In this document: positions 23,580-35,892 of the stretch, piece by piece
Layout: every line of letters begins with the position of its first letter
Position numbering within the stretch: position 1 is the first letter of the stretch
Assembly: GCA_028023455.1 (NCBI GenBank)
Contig: JAQFVV010006221.1
Coordinates: 4,477,166 to 4,541,165, forward strand
Length of the DNA stretch: 64,000 nucleotides
Direction: 5' to 3'
DNA from: Epiperipatus broadwayi
Taxonomy: Eukaryota > Onychophora > Udeonychophora > Euonychophora > Peripatidae
Program-made: the position numbers and the translations under genes
Notes under the pieces: model-generated
What the model saw: only the letters and a program-made list of their open reading frames with translations
Databases searched by the model: none
What the model was told of the DNA's origin: nothing

Positions 23580-24137
23580 ATTTAGACATTAAGTATATAA
23601 CTTGCCAACATTTTTTTATTTCTTCAATTGTTTCTCCTAAAATATCAATAATAATTCCATTATTTTCTGGTACTTTTTCCTTCTTCAAAGATTTAATTGC
23701 ATGTCTCACTTCTCCATTTAAAATGTTGGGCAATACAGAACATATATCTGTAGGAGATACTTTGTTTTCTTATTCTTCATTACTATATAACTCTTATAAA
23801 ACTCTTTCACACATTTCATGATGTCATTTCTCTTTTTAGTAATAGTTCCATTTTTTCTTCTTTTTCCAAAAATAACTTTTCTTCCAATATCAAGTTGTTA
23901 TATTTTTGAGACATTTTTGTCTTAAATTTTTTTTGCCAATTCATATTTTTTTATAATGTTACTAAACTTTTTCATACCAGTTCACAAAAACTCTAGATAT
24001 TCAATCCTTTTTAAAAGACATTTTTATATTTTTTCATATTCCTTCTTTTCTTCCTACATTTTTGCCTGGATAGAAACTTTACTGATAAATTCTGTTTTTT
24101 TTTTTTGTACCAGCTATTTTTGTTGCAGGTCTTAATA

Positions 24138-24206
24138 ATCATGTGGAAGGAAATTAATCTTTAGACATATGCTATTAGATTAATTTCTTTCCACATGATT
24201 ACAAAT
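24138..24206. repeat. small palindromic insertion in the RTE LINE
   Basis: AATCATGTGGAAGGAAATTA and its near-perfect reverse complement flank a short loop. The plus-strand RTE copy lacks it between its DTILK and TATKIAG codons, and ACATGATT occurs on both sides on the minus strand. Probably a tiny MITE. Confidence 0.6.
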
Positions 24207-25185
24207 ATATTATTTACTGTTCTTAATCATGTATCAGTTACCTTCTTATTGATTTCATTCATATCTGAACCATCTTCAAGTCTGTTAATATTTTAAAACG
24301 ATTTAGTTTTAATTGAAATGCAGAATATTTCTAAAATTTAGAAATATCAACTACGAATATTGATTATATATATATGTCTCTTTAATTTCAGATTAGCATA
24401 TATTTTATATCTTACTAATCAATGATCACTACCTGTGTTAAATCTATGAAGAACATTATAATCTTGATATACGTATTTTTTGTTAATCAAAATACAATTC
24501 AAAATTTGCCTGTATTTTCATTTGGATGCTTCCATATCTATTTCTATTGAGCATTTTTCTCAAAAAAAGAATTCATATTATATAGAAGTTTATTTACATG
24601 TGAAACCCACAAGCCTATGTTCTTTCATTTCCATCACAACCAAATTCATTCACAGCATTTTCAGTTTTCAATAGTTTATCAATTCTCCTGTGATAATTTA
24701 AAAATGTTCTTTGATAAATTCTCTACTTTTTCATTGCAATGACAACTTTGAGTTAAACCTGAATAATCTATATTTGGTATCTTTCATTAAATCAAATAAC
24801 TAATATACCAACAATCTCCACAATATTTTTATTTTACTTTTTTATTTACAATGAATCCCATTCCACTTGTTTCCAATAGTGTACTTGTAGTAAAGTATAT
24901 GCACACTTTTTTAAATCAAATGTCTCTTTACCTTTTCTTCTAACTTCACATACTCTAACAATGTCCCATTTAATACTATAATTATTCCAATTCACACACT
25001 CTTCCTTCATTTGGAACCGATATATAATTATAGGTATGTAAATAAATGTTTATCATTGAATGGTATCTGAGTCCACAATCTGGGGATTCTTAGCACTCTT
25101 CACCTTTGGACACTGAGCACTGTCTTGGCTGGTGACCTTATAACCTTCTGGGAATAATAGCCATAATTTAGTTTTGTTTGCCATG

Positions 25186-26318
25186 ATAGTAAATATTTTT
25201 TTAAAAAAAAAAGATCATTCATACAGACTTTCATTCTGCCTTCAATATAACTCAACTGATTTTATTTAAAAATTATTAGACAACTGAGAATGAAAACCAT
25301 GATCTTAAACTCAGAAGCAAAATGACAATAAATTCACCATGTGATCTGATGAATGTTGGTAAACAGACCATCCATGTTTATTTCTTATTTGCTTATTTGC
25401 AATGACAAGAATTATGAAGTGAACATTAAGAATCTGCCACGCTTGACTTCTTCAAAGCCTCAAAATGATATCAAAGTGTCTCCTTTCAGTTAACAACAAA
25501 CTTATTTATCATAAATTGGAAAATATAAACTTAAAATATTTAGTTTATATGTAATGTGTCATACTGAATGTTGAATCAAATTCCTGACAGCATTCATAGC
25601 AGTTAATGGAATGACATTCAGATGTAAGAGATATCAATCAAAACTTTTTTCTACTGCCTTATATAATATTAATTTATCATATGACTGTTAGATACTTTTT
25701 TTCTTACTCTTTGTGATTTTTCTCTCCTTTCTTAATATTTACTTCACATTTCCATGTTTTAATTACACCTACAGCATTCTGACTTCAACATTTAATCCTT
25801 TCTCTTTATTTATATAAGTATGTATAAATTTATGAAGTGTGTAACATCATTAGTGTTGGAAAGGCAGTGATAACAACAATTTTTACAGGTTAGTAAATCT
25901 TACATGAGGCAGAACAATCAATAGTGAATTGTTTTGGATTTAAACTTGGGACAGAATACTTACTTGGAAAATGGGTGTATATTTGGAAAATCCTATTTAA
26001 AGATCTGCTAGCTATTAAATGTGAAAAAATTTAGGAAGTCTGTTTTAAATATAGCCTGCCCCACAAAATCTAGCTAAATTATCATGTAAGACTGTTATTT
26101 AAGTCGATGAATAATTTAAATACCAGTAATTATATAGATGACAAATTAGAAAGCAGTGCTGTAATAAAAGTGTTTTGTTCTCTCCATATAGGTATATGGA
26201 ATGTGGGATTTTTCATGATGCACATTTTATTAGATAGTATATAATTAAAATGTCACAAATTCAAAGAAAAAATAATAATTGAACAAACAGATGACAATAA
26301 ACTTTTTGTTTTTGGTGG
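25186..26318. other. unassigned AT-rich sequence
   Basis: No feature recognised. Confidence 0.4.
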
Positions 26319-26326
26319 AGTAGATC

Positions 26327-26504
26327 CAGTGGTATAACTACTGAGTTGCAAAGGAAGGCAATGACTGTAGGCCCATGCAGTCCAGGAGTCCATAAACTTG
26401 AAAATCTATAGCAAGACAATTAAAATATATTCACATGAAAACAATTGTTAACTATATCTCATAAATTTCTAACTTCTGCCCCAATTTTTTTAGTTATGCC
26501 ACTG
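26327..26504. mobile_element. hAT-type MITE with perfect 8-bp target duplication
   Basis: 178 bp with inverted ends CAGTGGTATAACTA and CAGTGGCATAACTA (one mismatch), flanked by AGTAGATC at 26319-26326 and 26505-26512. No coding capacity. Its ends differ from those of the 23078-23579 element, so it belongs to another hAT lineage. Confidence 0.93.
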
Positions 26505-26512
26505 AGTAGATC

Positions 26513-28257
26513 CAATAAAATAATATGGTATTAGTTGGAATATTGTGCTTTGACTTCTAAAGCACTATACCAGACTAGAAAAATATTCTGTATTTTTTTT
26601 AATTACCTTAAATCCACAGTATTACAAAAAAGCCCAAATAAAGAAGAATACCCCCACAGACTATAAATATGAGCAAGTAATATAAAAAAAAATCATATTG
26701 TACTAACTTGCAGTCACTATCCTGTATTGTTAAGGATAGATAAATGAGTAATATATATTATTGCTAAAAGGAGGTTGCCTTGACAACAATTTGAAATTGT
26801 TGAGTGTTATTGATATTTGGATTGTCTAAATATAGACTGGTTTTAATGATATATATATATCATACACTTATGATTACTTGGTCTATTATTTCTGCTGATG
26901 ATGTATATACATTTAATGATATGGATTTATTAACGATTGATATATATTTCTAGAAATTAAGATGGTAGTATGGTTTGTGTTAAAGGAAGCAATGATATAC
27001 TATCATTCACCACTGATCAACTTTTATGACTTGATACAAGTACTTTGTTAATTCACCTGATTTGGACAAAAAATTTGAAATAATATATATACGATTCTGT
27101 AACATAAATAAGCGTTTACTCTTTAAAATAATAGCTGTGTTAACAATTTACCTTTCAATCACAATTTTCATAATATAGTTAGTTGTTGAACTTCTAGTTT
27201 TGTAAATAATAAAATTGCTCATCGCGCGTGAAAATAAAATTGAATGCGTAGATCGTCCATATTGTGATAATTATTCAGAATATTAATACAGTAATAGAAA
27301 TATTTTGCAAATATGGATTTATTTGTAAAGTAAGAATTTATCTTTTGAGTTATTTTTTGTACGTCAAACATCACGTTGACGCTATTTGGAAACCATTAGA
27401 ATATATATATTACAACTATAGAAAATCGATCAGGAATTTAAGTAATACTTAATAACAACTGACATTTAAAAAATTCAAATTTCATAAGAATTACTATAGT
27501 ATATATTATTTTTACTTTACATAAAATCGAACTTTTCCCCCTGTCTTATAAGTAATCAACATGCATTGTATTAGAGTTTTAATGTGTTTTTAATAATAGT
27601 AAAGTGATCAACCTTTTAATGTCAATTATTTTCATTAGTAGAGACTTAAATAATCACAAAAGAATAAAATTACATATAACAGCAGAAATTATTTGTAAAA
27701 CGAGTTAGTTTACTATATTCAAAGAATTTATATATAATAAATAAAAGCTATGCTTCCAAAATTCAAACCGGAACTAACTTAATGATAAATAATATTAACG
27801 TGTTTTATTATTTTTCTCACACGTTTTTCTAACCGATTACTTAATTGTATTATTACAAAGGAACTAGATGTTTGTTAATAATTCTGGGCTTGTGAACCCG
27901 CGTTTCACTTAGGTTATAGTGGAGCTCTCGAATTAAACAATTTCCGAGACTACATTAGAAATCTTAATTTTTTTTGACAGGTATCTTGAGCCTCTAATAT
28001 GAATTATTAAATATGTTATCTAAAAACAAAAGACCAATGAATCACCTGTTGGAATTCACCAAAATGTTAATTCAATGTTTGATCAATATATTCTTCAAAA
28101 TTAAAAAAAAACGAAAGAATATTTCTGATATCCAATTTAAAATTAGAAAGTTTCATAATAAGTGAAGAAAATTTTTTTAAAAAACTTTCCGTTTGTATAT
28201 ACGGAAAAATATTAAAGATTAACATACAAAACAAATACAAATAAATTTATTGATTAA
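26513..28257. other. unassigned AT-rich sequence
   Basis: Short AT dinucleotide runs; no repeat partner or exon seen. Confidence 0.4.
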
Positions 28258-28434
28258 ACACTTTTTAGCAAAAATCTTTTATTGACCTATATTCATGCAC
28301 AATCTTACGTTTCGACTAACTTGCAGTCTTCTTCAGAGACAAAATAAAAGTGACTCTAAAGAAGACTGCAGGACAGTAGAAATATAAGATTTTGCATGAA
28401 TATAGGTCAATAAAAGATTTTTGCTAAAAAGTGT
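28258..28434. repeat. family C hairpin repeat
   Basis: Inverted arms of about 80 bp starting ACACTTTTTAGCAAAAATC and ending in its complement. In the left arm (minus strand) the order is CTGAAGA, a GACT/AGTC stem, GAAAC, GTA. This resembles a hammerhead core, but an extra A separates the CTGAAGA box from stem II and stem I pairs over only about 4 bp. The right arm is more worn (CTAAAGA, GAAAT). Confidence 0.75.
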
Positions 28435-28761
28435 TCCAAGTAGTGGATAAATTGCATTTATTTGAGATATTACAGCAAAATAAAGGAAGTATTGAATTTG
28501 GTAATTTCATATATTATTATTATCAATGTATCTACAAAAATATCTAAAATAAAGATCACCATTTCACTTTTAATCCATTATGCCTTTTTAAATTTTTTTT
28601 TTTTTCATTTATTAAACTTTGGCATTAAACTGCAATCTTCAAATTAATTTATGATTCGGCCAAACAAAGAATGTCAAGTTTTATTTCCATCAACTATTTA
28701 TTAATGCAATAGGGAACCCAAAATCAGACATATTTATATTCCAAAAATTTTCATTAAAAAA
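28435..28761. other. unassigned sequence
   Basis: AT-rich; no feature. Confidence 0.4.
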
Positions 28762-28860
28762 ATTCTTTTTTTTATGTGTCAAAGCATCGGCCGGGAAATG
28801 AACCTGCGACAACTGCTTGTAAGGCAGCTGTGCTGATCACTTGACCACCAATGCTTGAAC
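28762..28860 (-). mobile_element. tRNA-derived SINE, copy 2
   Basis: Minus strand: TGGTGGTCAAGTGATC (worn A box), anticodon arm ACAGCTGC/GCAGTTGT around CTTACAA, GGTTCATTTCC (B box), CGGCCGATGCTTTGACACA, then an A-rich tail. Same family as the copies at 11315 and 44250. Confidence 0.8.
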
Positions 28861-29559
28861 ACAAAAGTTAATTGCTTTTGTATTAAACTACTAATGAAAC
28901 ATATAAAAGCAATAGCTTCTAAACAATAAACATCAAAATTTATATCAATATATCTTGAATAAAACCTATTTTTTAATGTTACTACCAGTTTTGAATCTAA
29001 AAAATATTAATCTATGATATTTATAATTAAATGTTGAACTATTTCCACGATCTAACTTTTAATTGCTAAATGATTTTAAAAAAATTCAACTCCATTTAAA
29101 TTTTCTAAATATATGAAACTGTTAGTAATAAAACATAGTTTAATGTAATATACATATCAAGGGTATTATTTCTTTTTCAGATGTAATTGATCAAACTGCT
29201 GACCTTTACTTCCATGAATACTGAATTTAAGGTGATTCTCTAGTCAGACACTTCTATCAAAGGCAACAGTCAGTTAAAAAATGGACTTATTTCTCTAAGA
29301 AACCCCTTCTAATTTTTCATTGTTTAATAAGAGCAAGATTAATGAGTAGTTTTGAAGCATTATTATTTATTCATTAGGTTGACTTATAGAACTATTAGCC
29401 TTCTTATGTGAGAAGTTTCTTTACATTTTCTTCTTTTTGTTTTCCTCATTGTCCAATATTCTCATCTTTTACAATTGAATATATTTTCATTGGCATATGC
29501 ATAGTCTGCTAAATACATCTGCTTTTCCTCCCTAGTCATTACTTTGTGTTCTTTTAATC
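28861..29559. other. unassigned sequence 3' of the Penelope remnant
   Basis: Probably includes the worn continuation of the Penelope-like element, but no GIY-YIG motif could be read. Confidence 0.35.
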
Positions 29560-30300
29560 ACTTTTCATATAACCTTCATATAATAGTTGTCTAGTTTAGG
29601 AAGATATAAGGAGTTCTTGTAGTGGGCTACAACTTTGGTAAATAGTTCTGATACTATACTGATTGCAAATTTTTTTTATTTCTCTGCTATGCCTGGTATG
29701 TATAGATATACTATGACAATTATTTTTTTTGTAATGTTTCATTTTGTTGGCTGCTTAAGATTTTCACTATGATAGCTGACAGATAACTATTGTTCATGAG
29801 AGTTTTTTGGATGTAGGACTTTTGTCAAGTCATTGGTTTCTAAATAATCTTTCCTTTTGCCCTATTTCATAATGATAGTATAACTTTGCTTGTATTTCTG
29901 TTATGATGGAGATATTTCTAAGTATTTTTCTGTATGTATGGATTTTGTCTAAACTATTATTTTGATTTTGCCATAAGGGAGTCTAGTCACAAGAGCATCT
30001 AAAAATACCAATTTTTGTCCCAATTCCATTTATTTATTGAAAGATGCAGGTTGTTGATTTGTGACCAGAAGGTTTGTTATGATACTTCACAATGAGATCA
30101 TACAATACTGTGTTGGCATAGCAAGACTGAATTTAGGTATAGATGGAACGGTAGTTATGATTGTGGTTTTACCTTTTTATAAATGTTACTGATAAAAGGT
30201 GACATTAGTAAGTCCATAGCTACACCATGTTTCTGTTGGAAGAATTATACTGTATTAAAAATATGTTGTTGTTATGCGGAATGTTATATTACGATGTCAA
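29560..30300 (-). pseudogene. Penelope-like element reverse-transcriptase remnant
   Basis: Minus-strand translation across frame breaks gives, in order: FQQKHGVAMDLLMSPFISNI (the QxxGVAMGSPLSP block of PLE reverse transcriptases, near 30199-30262), FLDALVTRLPYGKI (the FLDVLVTR...G block, about 29980-30020), KSIHTEKYLEISP (the HTDRYLHFxS block), YLYIPGIAEK (the linker YIPGxSEKI, about 29690-29710) and LFTKVVAHYKNSLYLPKL. The YxDD catalytic segment and the GIY-YIG nuclease are not seen. Stops throughout. Penelope elements are the retroelements best known for hammerheads in their repeats, which makes this piece relevant to families A-C. Confidence 0.75.
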
Positions 30301-30733
30301 TAAGTTACTGTCCACATTTAATCTTTTTTTACTATAGATTAAGTATCACCAGACTTCTGCAGGGCAAAGGTTCCTTGAAATTTTCTCAAAATGCTGTGGT
30401 CCACCACTTGTATATAACAATCTTATAATAATAATTACAAATAATGTCAACTATTACAAATAATATTAATTTATTAATAAAAAATTCAATATACAATAAA
30501 AATTCTTAATTTAGCTGAGTGCACTCCATTAGAGTTTATTATGTTGCTTGTTACTGAAAGTGTATTCAAGCAAATTAAGAAAAGGAATTAAACTGCTTTA
30601 TAAAGCATCTGAACATATGCACACAAAAGAATCACATATATGTAACTTAAAATTATCTATCTTGATTTTTCTTCAAATTTTTGTGTAATGATCATATATA
30701 TGTATAATGTCTGTTAATTAGAACAAAATTGTA
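30301..30733. other. unassigned sequence upstream of the Penelope remnant
   Basis: May contain the N-terminal continuation of the RT, too decayed to read. Confidence 0.35.
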
Positions 30734-30863
30734 ATCATAATAAAAATACTAAAATATAATGGTAATAAACTATTATAAAGTCTTACAATCCGCAGAAGAT
30801 GCGGATTGAAAGATTGTTTATAATAGTTTATTACCGTTATATTTTAGTATTTTTATTATTATG
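30734..30863. repeat. near-perfect 130-bp palindrome (MITE-like)
   Basis: Arms TCATAATAAAAATACTAAAA... and complement, meeting at CAATCCGCAGAAGATGCGGATTG. AT-rich flanks prevent an unambiguous target duplication. No coding. Confidence 0.85.
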
Positions 30864-32535
30864 ATATATATATACAGGGCAGGCAAGGTTTGACTTAATC
30901 AATATGCTCCGTGAAGTGCACCAAATTAAAATAGTAAAAGGCAAAGAGTTTATTAACAAATGCATGTCACAAATGGAACATAAGATGATAATGATATAAT
31001 CTTTATTATATCCCAAGATTTGGTCGGCAAATTATAATGGTACAACAAAGTTGAAAGGTTCACGTTTGCTAATGCCCAAATTATAATATAAAAATGAGGA
31101 AATCAATACCTCAAACTAAAGTAGTATATAACTTGGAATGAGAGAGAATGAGTAAGTTATTTCTTTAAATCCTACATAAAAGTTCCCTAATTCAAATGCC
31201 CTTTAAATTCTATACATATAACTCATCATTATAGAAAAGCAGCCTTTTAATTATATAAAAATAATAAAGAACAAGACCTTTTTCTCAGCTATGTATCCAA
31301 CTTTACTGGGAATTCATATGATAATAGGTCAACTTTTGAAATGACACCTTATAAGTAATTAAATCAAACTTATAACATAAACAAAAAGAACATATTTAAC
31401 TTTATATTTTTATATAATCATTTCAAAATATTTATGTTGAAATCATCTATATCATTGTTTTTATTAATGTCAACAATACAATGTTAAAATCAATTTAGTA
31501 GATAATAAAAAAATTGGAGAATACATGACTTGTGAAAATTCAATATGTAAAAAAAGAGGGGGGGAAGAGGATTGTTGCTTTGTCAATGCATTAAGAGACT
31601 AATAAAATTGCAGTCTTATTAACTTTACTTTCACAAATTGAAGAGGAAACATTCCATTTGTATTTGATAGGACTGCCAAGATGCACAAATAGATAAGCCG
31701 CCTATCAAAGGGTTTTTTACTCCCCATGCTGTACTTTTCCATTTTACATTGATGGAATATTATTGGCATAAACATGCATAGGTGAAAGGAAGATCATATT
31801 AAACAAACATCTACATTCCAGAGAAATGTCTTGGCTTGAAAAGCATTTAATTCATTTCAGCATTTGCAGAAGCAATATTTAAAACCAACTGAAGCTATTC
31901 TAAATCCATGCATTCTACAATCAGAGAATTCATTAGCCATTTTTTTAAAAAAATTATTCATGTATCATGTTTGAAACAGAAACTTTTAAAATAATTGTCG
32001 GTACTTTGGTATTAGAGCTGCAATGTAGGGGATATAGGAGGCTTTTCCACACCCACAATAAATATGTAATGTCATGATGATGTCAAATTGAAAAAAAATA
32101 AACCCTGCAAGTATACATGTAGAAACGTGTTTTTATCTTTATCAATGTGATCTTTTTTTTGTAATAATTTGATATTTTCAGTTATAGTCCAGATTTCTTT
32201 CTGCCCTACGTAATGACATAAAAGAAATGGTTCTGCCAGAATAAAAACCTAATAAAAGTCTCATAATTAATATGTATTTTTGTGTGGTTTTTCTTTTTTT
32301 TGCTTTAAATAGTTTGTAAAAAAAAATATGTTTATTAGTATTTCTGTTGAAAATCCCAATATACTCTGCAATCACATGCTATATTTTCAGAGGGAAAATT
32401 TTTAGTAGAGATCTCCATTTTCTGTGGTAATATTAAATGTTTGTTTTCAAGGTGACAATTGCTGTTATATATTACATGGTAAATATCGTATGAATATACC
32501 TAGTGTTTTTATAAATATTATTTAAAAACCCAAAT
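30864..32535. other. unassigned AT-rich sequence
   Basis: A short hairpin (TTTGATAGG ... CCTATCAAA, 31664-31710) is the only structure noted. Confidence 0.4.
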
Positions 32536-32711
32536 CATTTACTGTTTGTTTAGTAACAATTTTATTGTGTAATGGCATCATTTCATTAAGATCACAAGTC
32601 ACTTTTTTTTTTGCTTTCAAATGTCATTCTAAAAAGTTGTTAGTGTCCAGCTCATACATATTTGAATGTCTTATTAATTCATTTACTGTTTGTATAATAC
32701 CATAATTTCAT
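32536..32711. repeat. 144-bp tandem duplication, hosting LTR element 2
   Basis: CATTTACTGTTTGT recurs at 32536 and 32680. The second copy is split: it runs to TTTCAT at 32711 and resumes as TCATTAAGATTGG after the LTR element at 39997, continuing to CATATTTGAATGTCTT near 40078. The first copy, unsplit, shows the empty site TTTCATTAAGAT at about 32581-32592. Confidence 0.8.
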
Positions 32712-35230
32712 TGAAACAGTAAGATTCGTATTCGAATTTTAAGTTTCACCTTTTCTGTCGTCTCTCACTGACCGGTCTATCCCGCCCAAATTTAAACTTT
32801 TTGGTATCGAATTGTGTGTGTAGCAATATTAAAAATGTATAAATATATGTAGAATTCAGCATAAACACGCACACATTTCGATCTCAAATTAAAGGCAATA
32901 AATAGGGATAAAATAGTATAATTTAGATTTCTTTTAGTTATATAATTTTGTATAATTTTAATCATTTATTTTGGATTATAAAGTTCGTATTTATTGCTTT
33001 GTTTAAATTTCATTTAATAATAATTCTAAAAAAATCTGATGTAATATTTAATTAAAAGTTAAAATAATCTTATGTTCCCTTTTTGTCTTTGAAATTTAAA
33101 AGCATCAGTCAGTGATACATAATAGATTAATTAAAAAAAAATTCCCCAAAATGTAATTAGTAAATGTAAAAAGTAAACAATAGAACAGCAGCTTTCTTTA
33201 ATTAAAACCAACAAAATGCATTGATTATCCTCAGGGCAGATTAAGTAGAACCTAAAAATACCTTAACAAAAATGTGAAAGATCAAGATAAAAAAAGAGGC
33301 CATCTTAGACTTGCTGGAGACATTCACTTAAAACTGTAGCTTTGCTCTCGATCACTGAGAGTCTCCAAAAATATAAAAATAATTTGTTCCTGCCAAGGTA
33401 TGACCGAGTAAAGCACATAGATTATTCTCCATCGGGAGATGGCCTATCGGATGCCGAACTTTCCATTGCCCATCATAAATTCACCATGAAGATCTGCTGC
33501 CTGAAATAAATGAGAAAGCTGCTGCTGCTGTTAAAGTAAATGAGACATCTAAATACAAGAAAGAATTGCCACTCATGAACTATTTGCTACTAAACCAATG
33601 GACTCGGAAAACTTCTTATAAAACAGGTACCTGTCTGTGTTCAAACTCTAAAGTACTCTAATAACATGCTATAGCTCTTCTTCATATTACTTATCTAAAT
33701 TATACAATGTAAAAACTATCATTTGTATAACTAAAATTGAATAATTAATTTAATGTGTAAATTTCTCTAATAATCTAGCTTACCTCACGCTATCTTTCTT
33801 GGGTGCGTATTTCTCAAATCTACATTTTATCTATATTTATTATTTAATTATTGCATGCTCATAATTGTCTCAATTTTCAAAGTTTAAATCTATGATCACT
33901 TGAAACAGTGAATGCGTGTCAAATTTTCATTAATATTTACTTTCATAAATAACTTAACTTTCATATAAATCAACACGCATTCAATGCTCATTTATTGTAA
34001 TGCAGGGTCTACTACTTCACAAATGGTTGGCATATTAGTTGTAATAATCCCCCGTTTATATATGTTTTGCATTTTTTAAATCTTAATGAATAATTCCATA
34101 AAATTACATTTCTTTGAGAGTCGCCAAAGTCCTTTAATAAATGTTAATAATGTAGGGCCGAGTTAGAAATCTATTTAAATCTTATCATAATCGTTTATAC
34201 ATTATACATGTGTTACGTTTTACAGATGCGATGACCCATTCCACCGTAAAATTTCCAGATTCTTCAGGGTTGAAATTAACCCCAGTTGTCCTACACAAGC
34301 GGACATAATGGGTGCTCCCGTAGGATTTGACGACGTCATGCAGCCAGCTGGAAAACTGCGACATGGACCGCTTGTCTCTGGTTATGCTTATGTGACACCT
34401 TACTTCGTCGGGCCAATGGCAGAGACCAGCCCGACATTCTTATAAACTCATTCACGGCATTGTAGTTTCGATATACTGCCATTTCATATCGCCTTTCTAA
34501 AGCGTACCACGTGTTCCTTTACTTAATTTTATTATTCTATATATCACTCCGCCTCTGCATTATCTTCATAATTCACTCTCAAATAAATGTTTGCCCTTCA
34601 TGATAAATAAATATTTTAAATTAAATAAATATATGTCTGCCGCTACTCTTAAATCTTACTTTAGACTCTTGCATTGCAAAGGTATAAATCCCTCCAGGCA
34701 TGCATTAGAAATACTTACACAAGAACTTTAGGTAGCTAGATTACACCTTCAAATAAATGAATTCCTTTTGTAAACAAATAAATAAATGTATTCTTTAAAA
34801 TATAATCATGTCGCAAATCCCGCTACTGAAGCTTTTAATCCATAAAATATTATTAGTAAATGATCTTATTAAAATGTGTTAATAAATAATTTTAAACTAT
34901 ATGTCTGCAGTTACGTTTCATTTATTCGATACCCATTCTATATATTTCCTCGATTATGTAAATATGAATGTTTAATTAATATTAGTTTGATTATTAGCTA
35001 ACTGGAAAATAAAATCATGAATCTCTTGCATATCCCTGACCACCGTGCCTAAAGAAATATTTGCTAATGTCACATCAGATGCGTTGTTTCATGGATTGTA
35101 TTGTGGAACCGATAAACTATGTTCGAACTCAGTACCACGGATGGCTTCGCTACCTCGATGGTGCTGCTGTTCTGGGTGGTGGGCGAATTCTGCATTATGT
35201 TTATGAGTTACACGTTTTCTGACTGTTACA
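32712..35230 (+). repeat. 5' LTR of LTR element 2
   Basis: 2519 bp, unusually long for a gypsy LTR, and richer in CpG than the flanks. It carries two stretches with coding-like composition: 34191-34445 and about 35050-35220. Both have counterparts in the other LTR. Confidence 0.93.
34191..34445 (+). other. 72+ codon open frame in the 5' LTR, preserved in the 3' LTR
   Basis: Begins after an acceptor-like TTACGTTTTACAG (ends 34225) and runs to TAA at 34443-34445. The matching frame in the 3' LTR (38991-39209) has the same length, no indels, and the same stop. I do not recognise the peptide, which includes PTQADIMGAP and GYAYVTPYFVGPMAE. The two copies differ at about 14 codons, more non-synonymous than synonymous, so there is no sign of selection after insertion. 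A captured host exon or a regulatory block are the alternatives. Confidence 0.35.
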
Positions 35231-35253
35231 TAGTTAAATTTTTTTTTAGCGTT

Positions 35254-35279
35254 TGGCGCTTTCCAACGTGGAGCTTTCG
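35254..35279 (+). promoter_or_regulatory. primer-binding-site-like sequence of LTR element 2
   Basis: TGGCGC then CCAACGTGGAGCTTTCGA resembles the complement of an animal tRNA-Lys 3' end (TGGCGCCCAACGTGGGGCTC), but with a small insertion after TGGCGC, and it lies 23 bp from the LTR edge, farther than usual. Confidence 0.5.
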
Positions 35280-35892
35280 ATACAAAAAACCCATATATAC
35301 CTTGAGCAAAATATAATGCATATAAATTTCTTTTAGCATTTGTTACTCGAGTTAGCTGATTAATCTATATATACGATTTTGTTTTGATAAAAATAATGAA
35401 AAAAAATAAATCGAGTGAAAGAATGTGGGTCGAGTGAATGAAAGGACAGCAGGATTAATAACAAATTTAAGGAAAGCAGGGATGTGTGTGTAATTTAAGA
35501 AGGAACAAAAATACTCGGATCTAATGAAATATTATATATATATATGTCAAAAAAAAAGTAATCAGTCGCTAAATGAGAAAGCAGGTAGCATTGAATTTTT
35601 TTTATTAAAGCACCGTTATATATATAGCATAGACAGCAGAAGCTTGTTATATGTGTCAACAGTAAATATTTTGTTAAAGTACAAATATATATATATCATA
35701 GACAGCAGTGGCTTATTATACGTGTTACAAGTAGTTCGCTATAATATATATGTTAAATATGTTAAACGCAGCAATATAGAGATAGGGCAATGTAGAGTAG
35801 GTGAGGGCAACGAAAGAGTGTTATAGGGCCAATATACCGGTGGGGAGTAGTCAAATGCTAGTAGTATAAAATAAATAAATCATATTAAGAAA

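Larger units (their letters stand above)
21788..25185 (-). mobile_element. RTE-type LINE, minus strand, decayed and interrupted
   Basis: The 3' end is at about 21788, with a CATCATCATT (minus ATGATGATG) tail typical of RTE elements. The 5' end near 25185 matches the leader of the plus-strand copy (GAGTGCTAAGAATCCCC, here 25083-25099 on the minus strand). Translated pieces: HLDFADDMIF (RT catalytic FADD, in 22426-22626), NYKPRKLLSVSHKILTKII (22896-23111), and a segment ending IIIDILGETIEEIKKCWQVI (23494-23733). Compared with the copy at 60429-63606 it has a 502-bp hAT insertion and a small palindromic insertion. Many frame breaks; not functional. Confidence 0.85.

Noticed and set aside
35524-35826. 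100-codon open frame upstream of gag as a retrotransposon gene
   Set aside because: It runs through AT dinucleotide repeats and three copies of a short local repeat (ATATATATA..CATAGACAGCAG), so it is open by chance.
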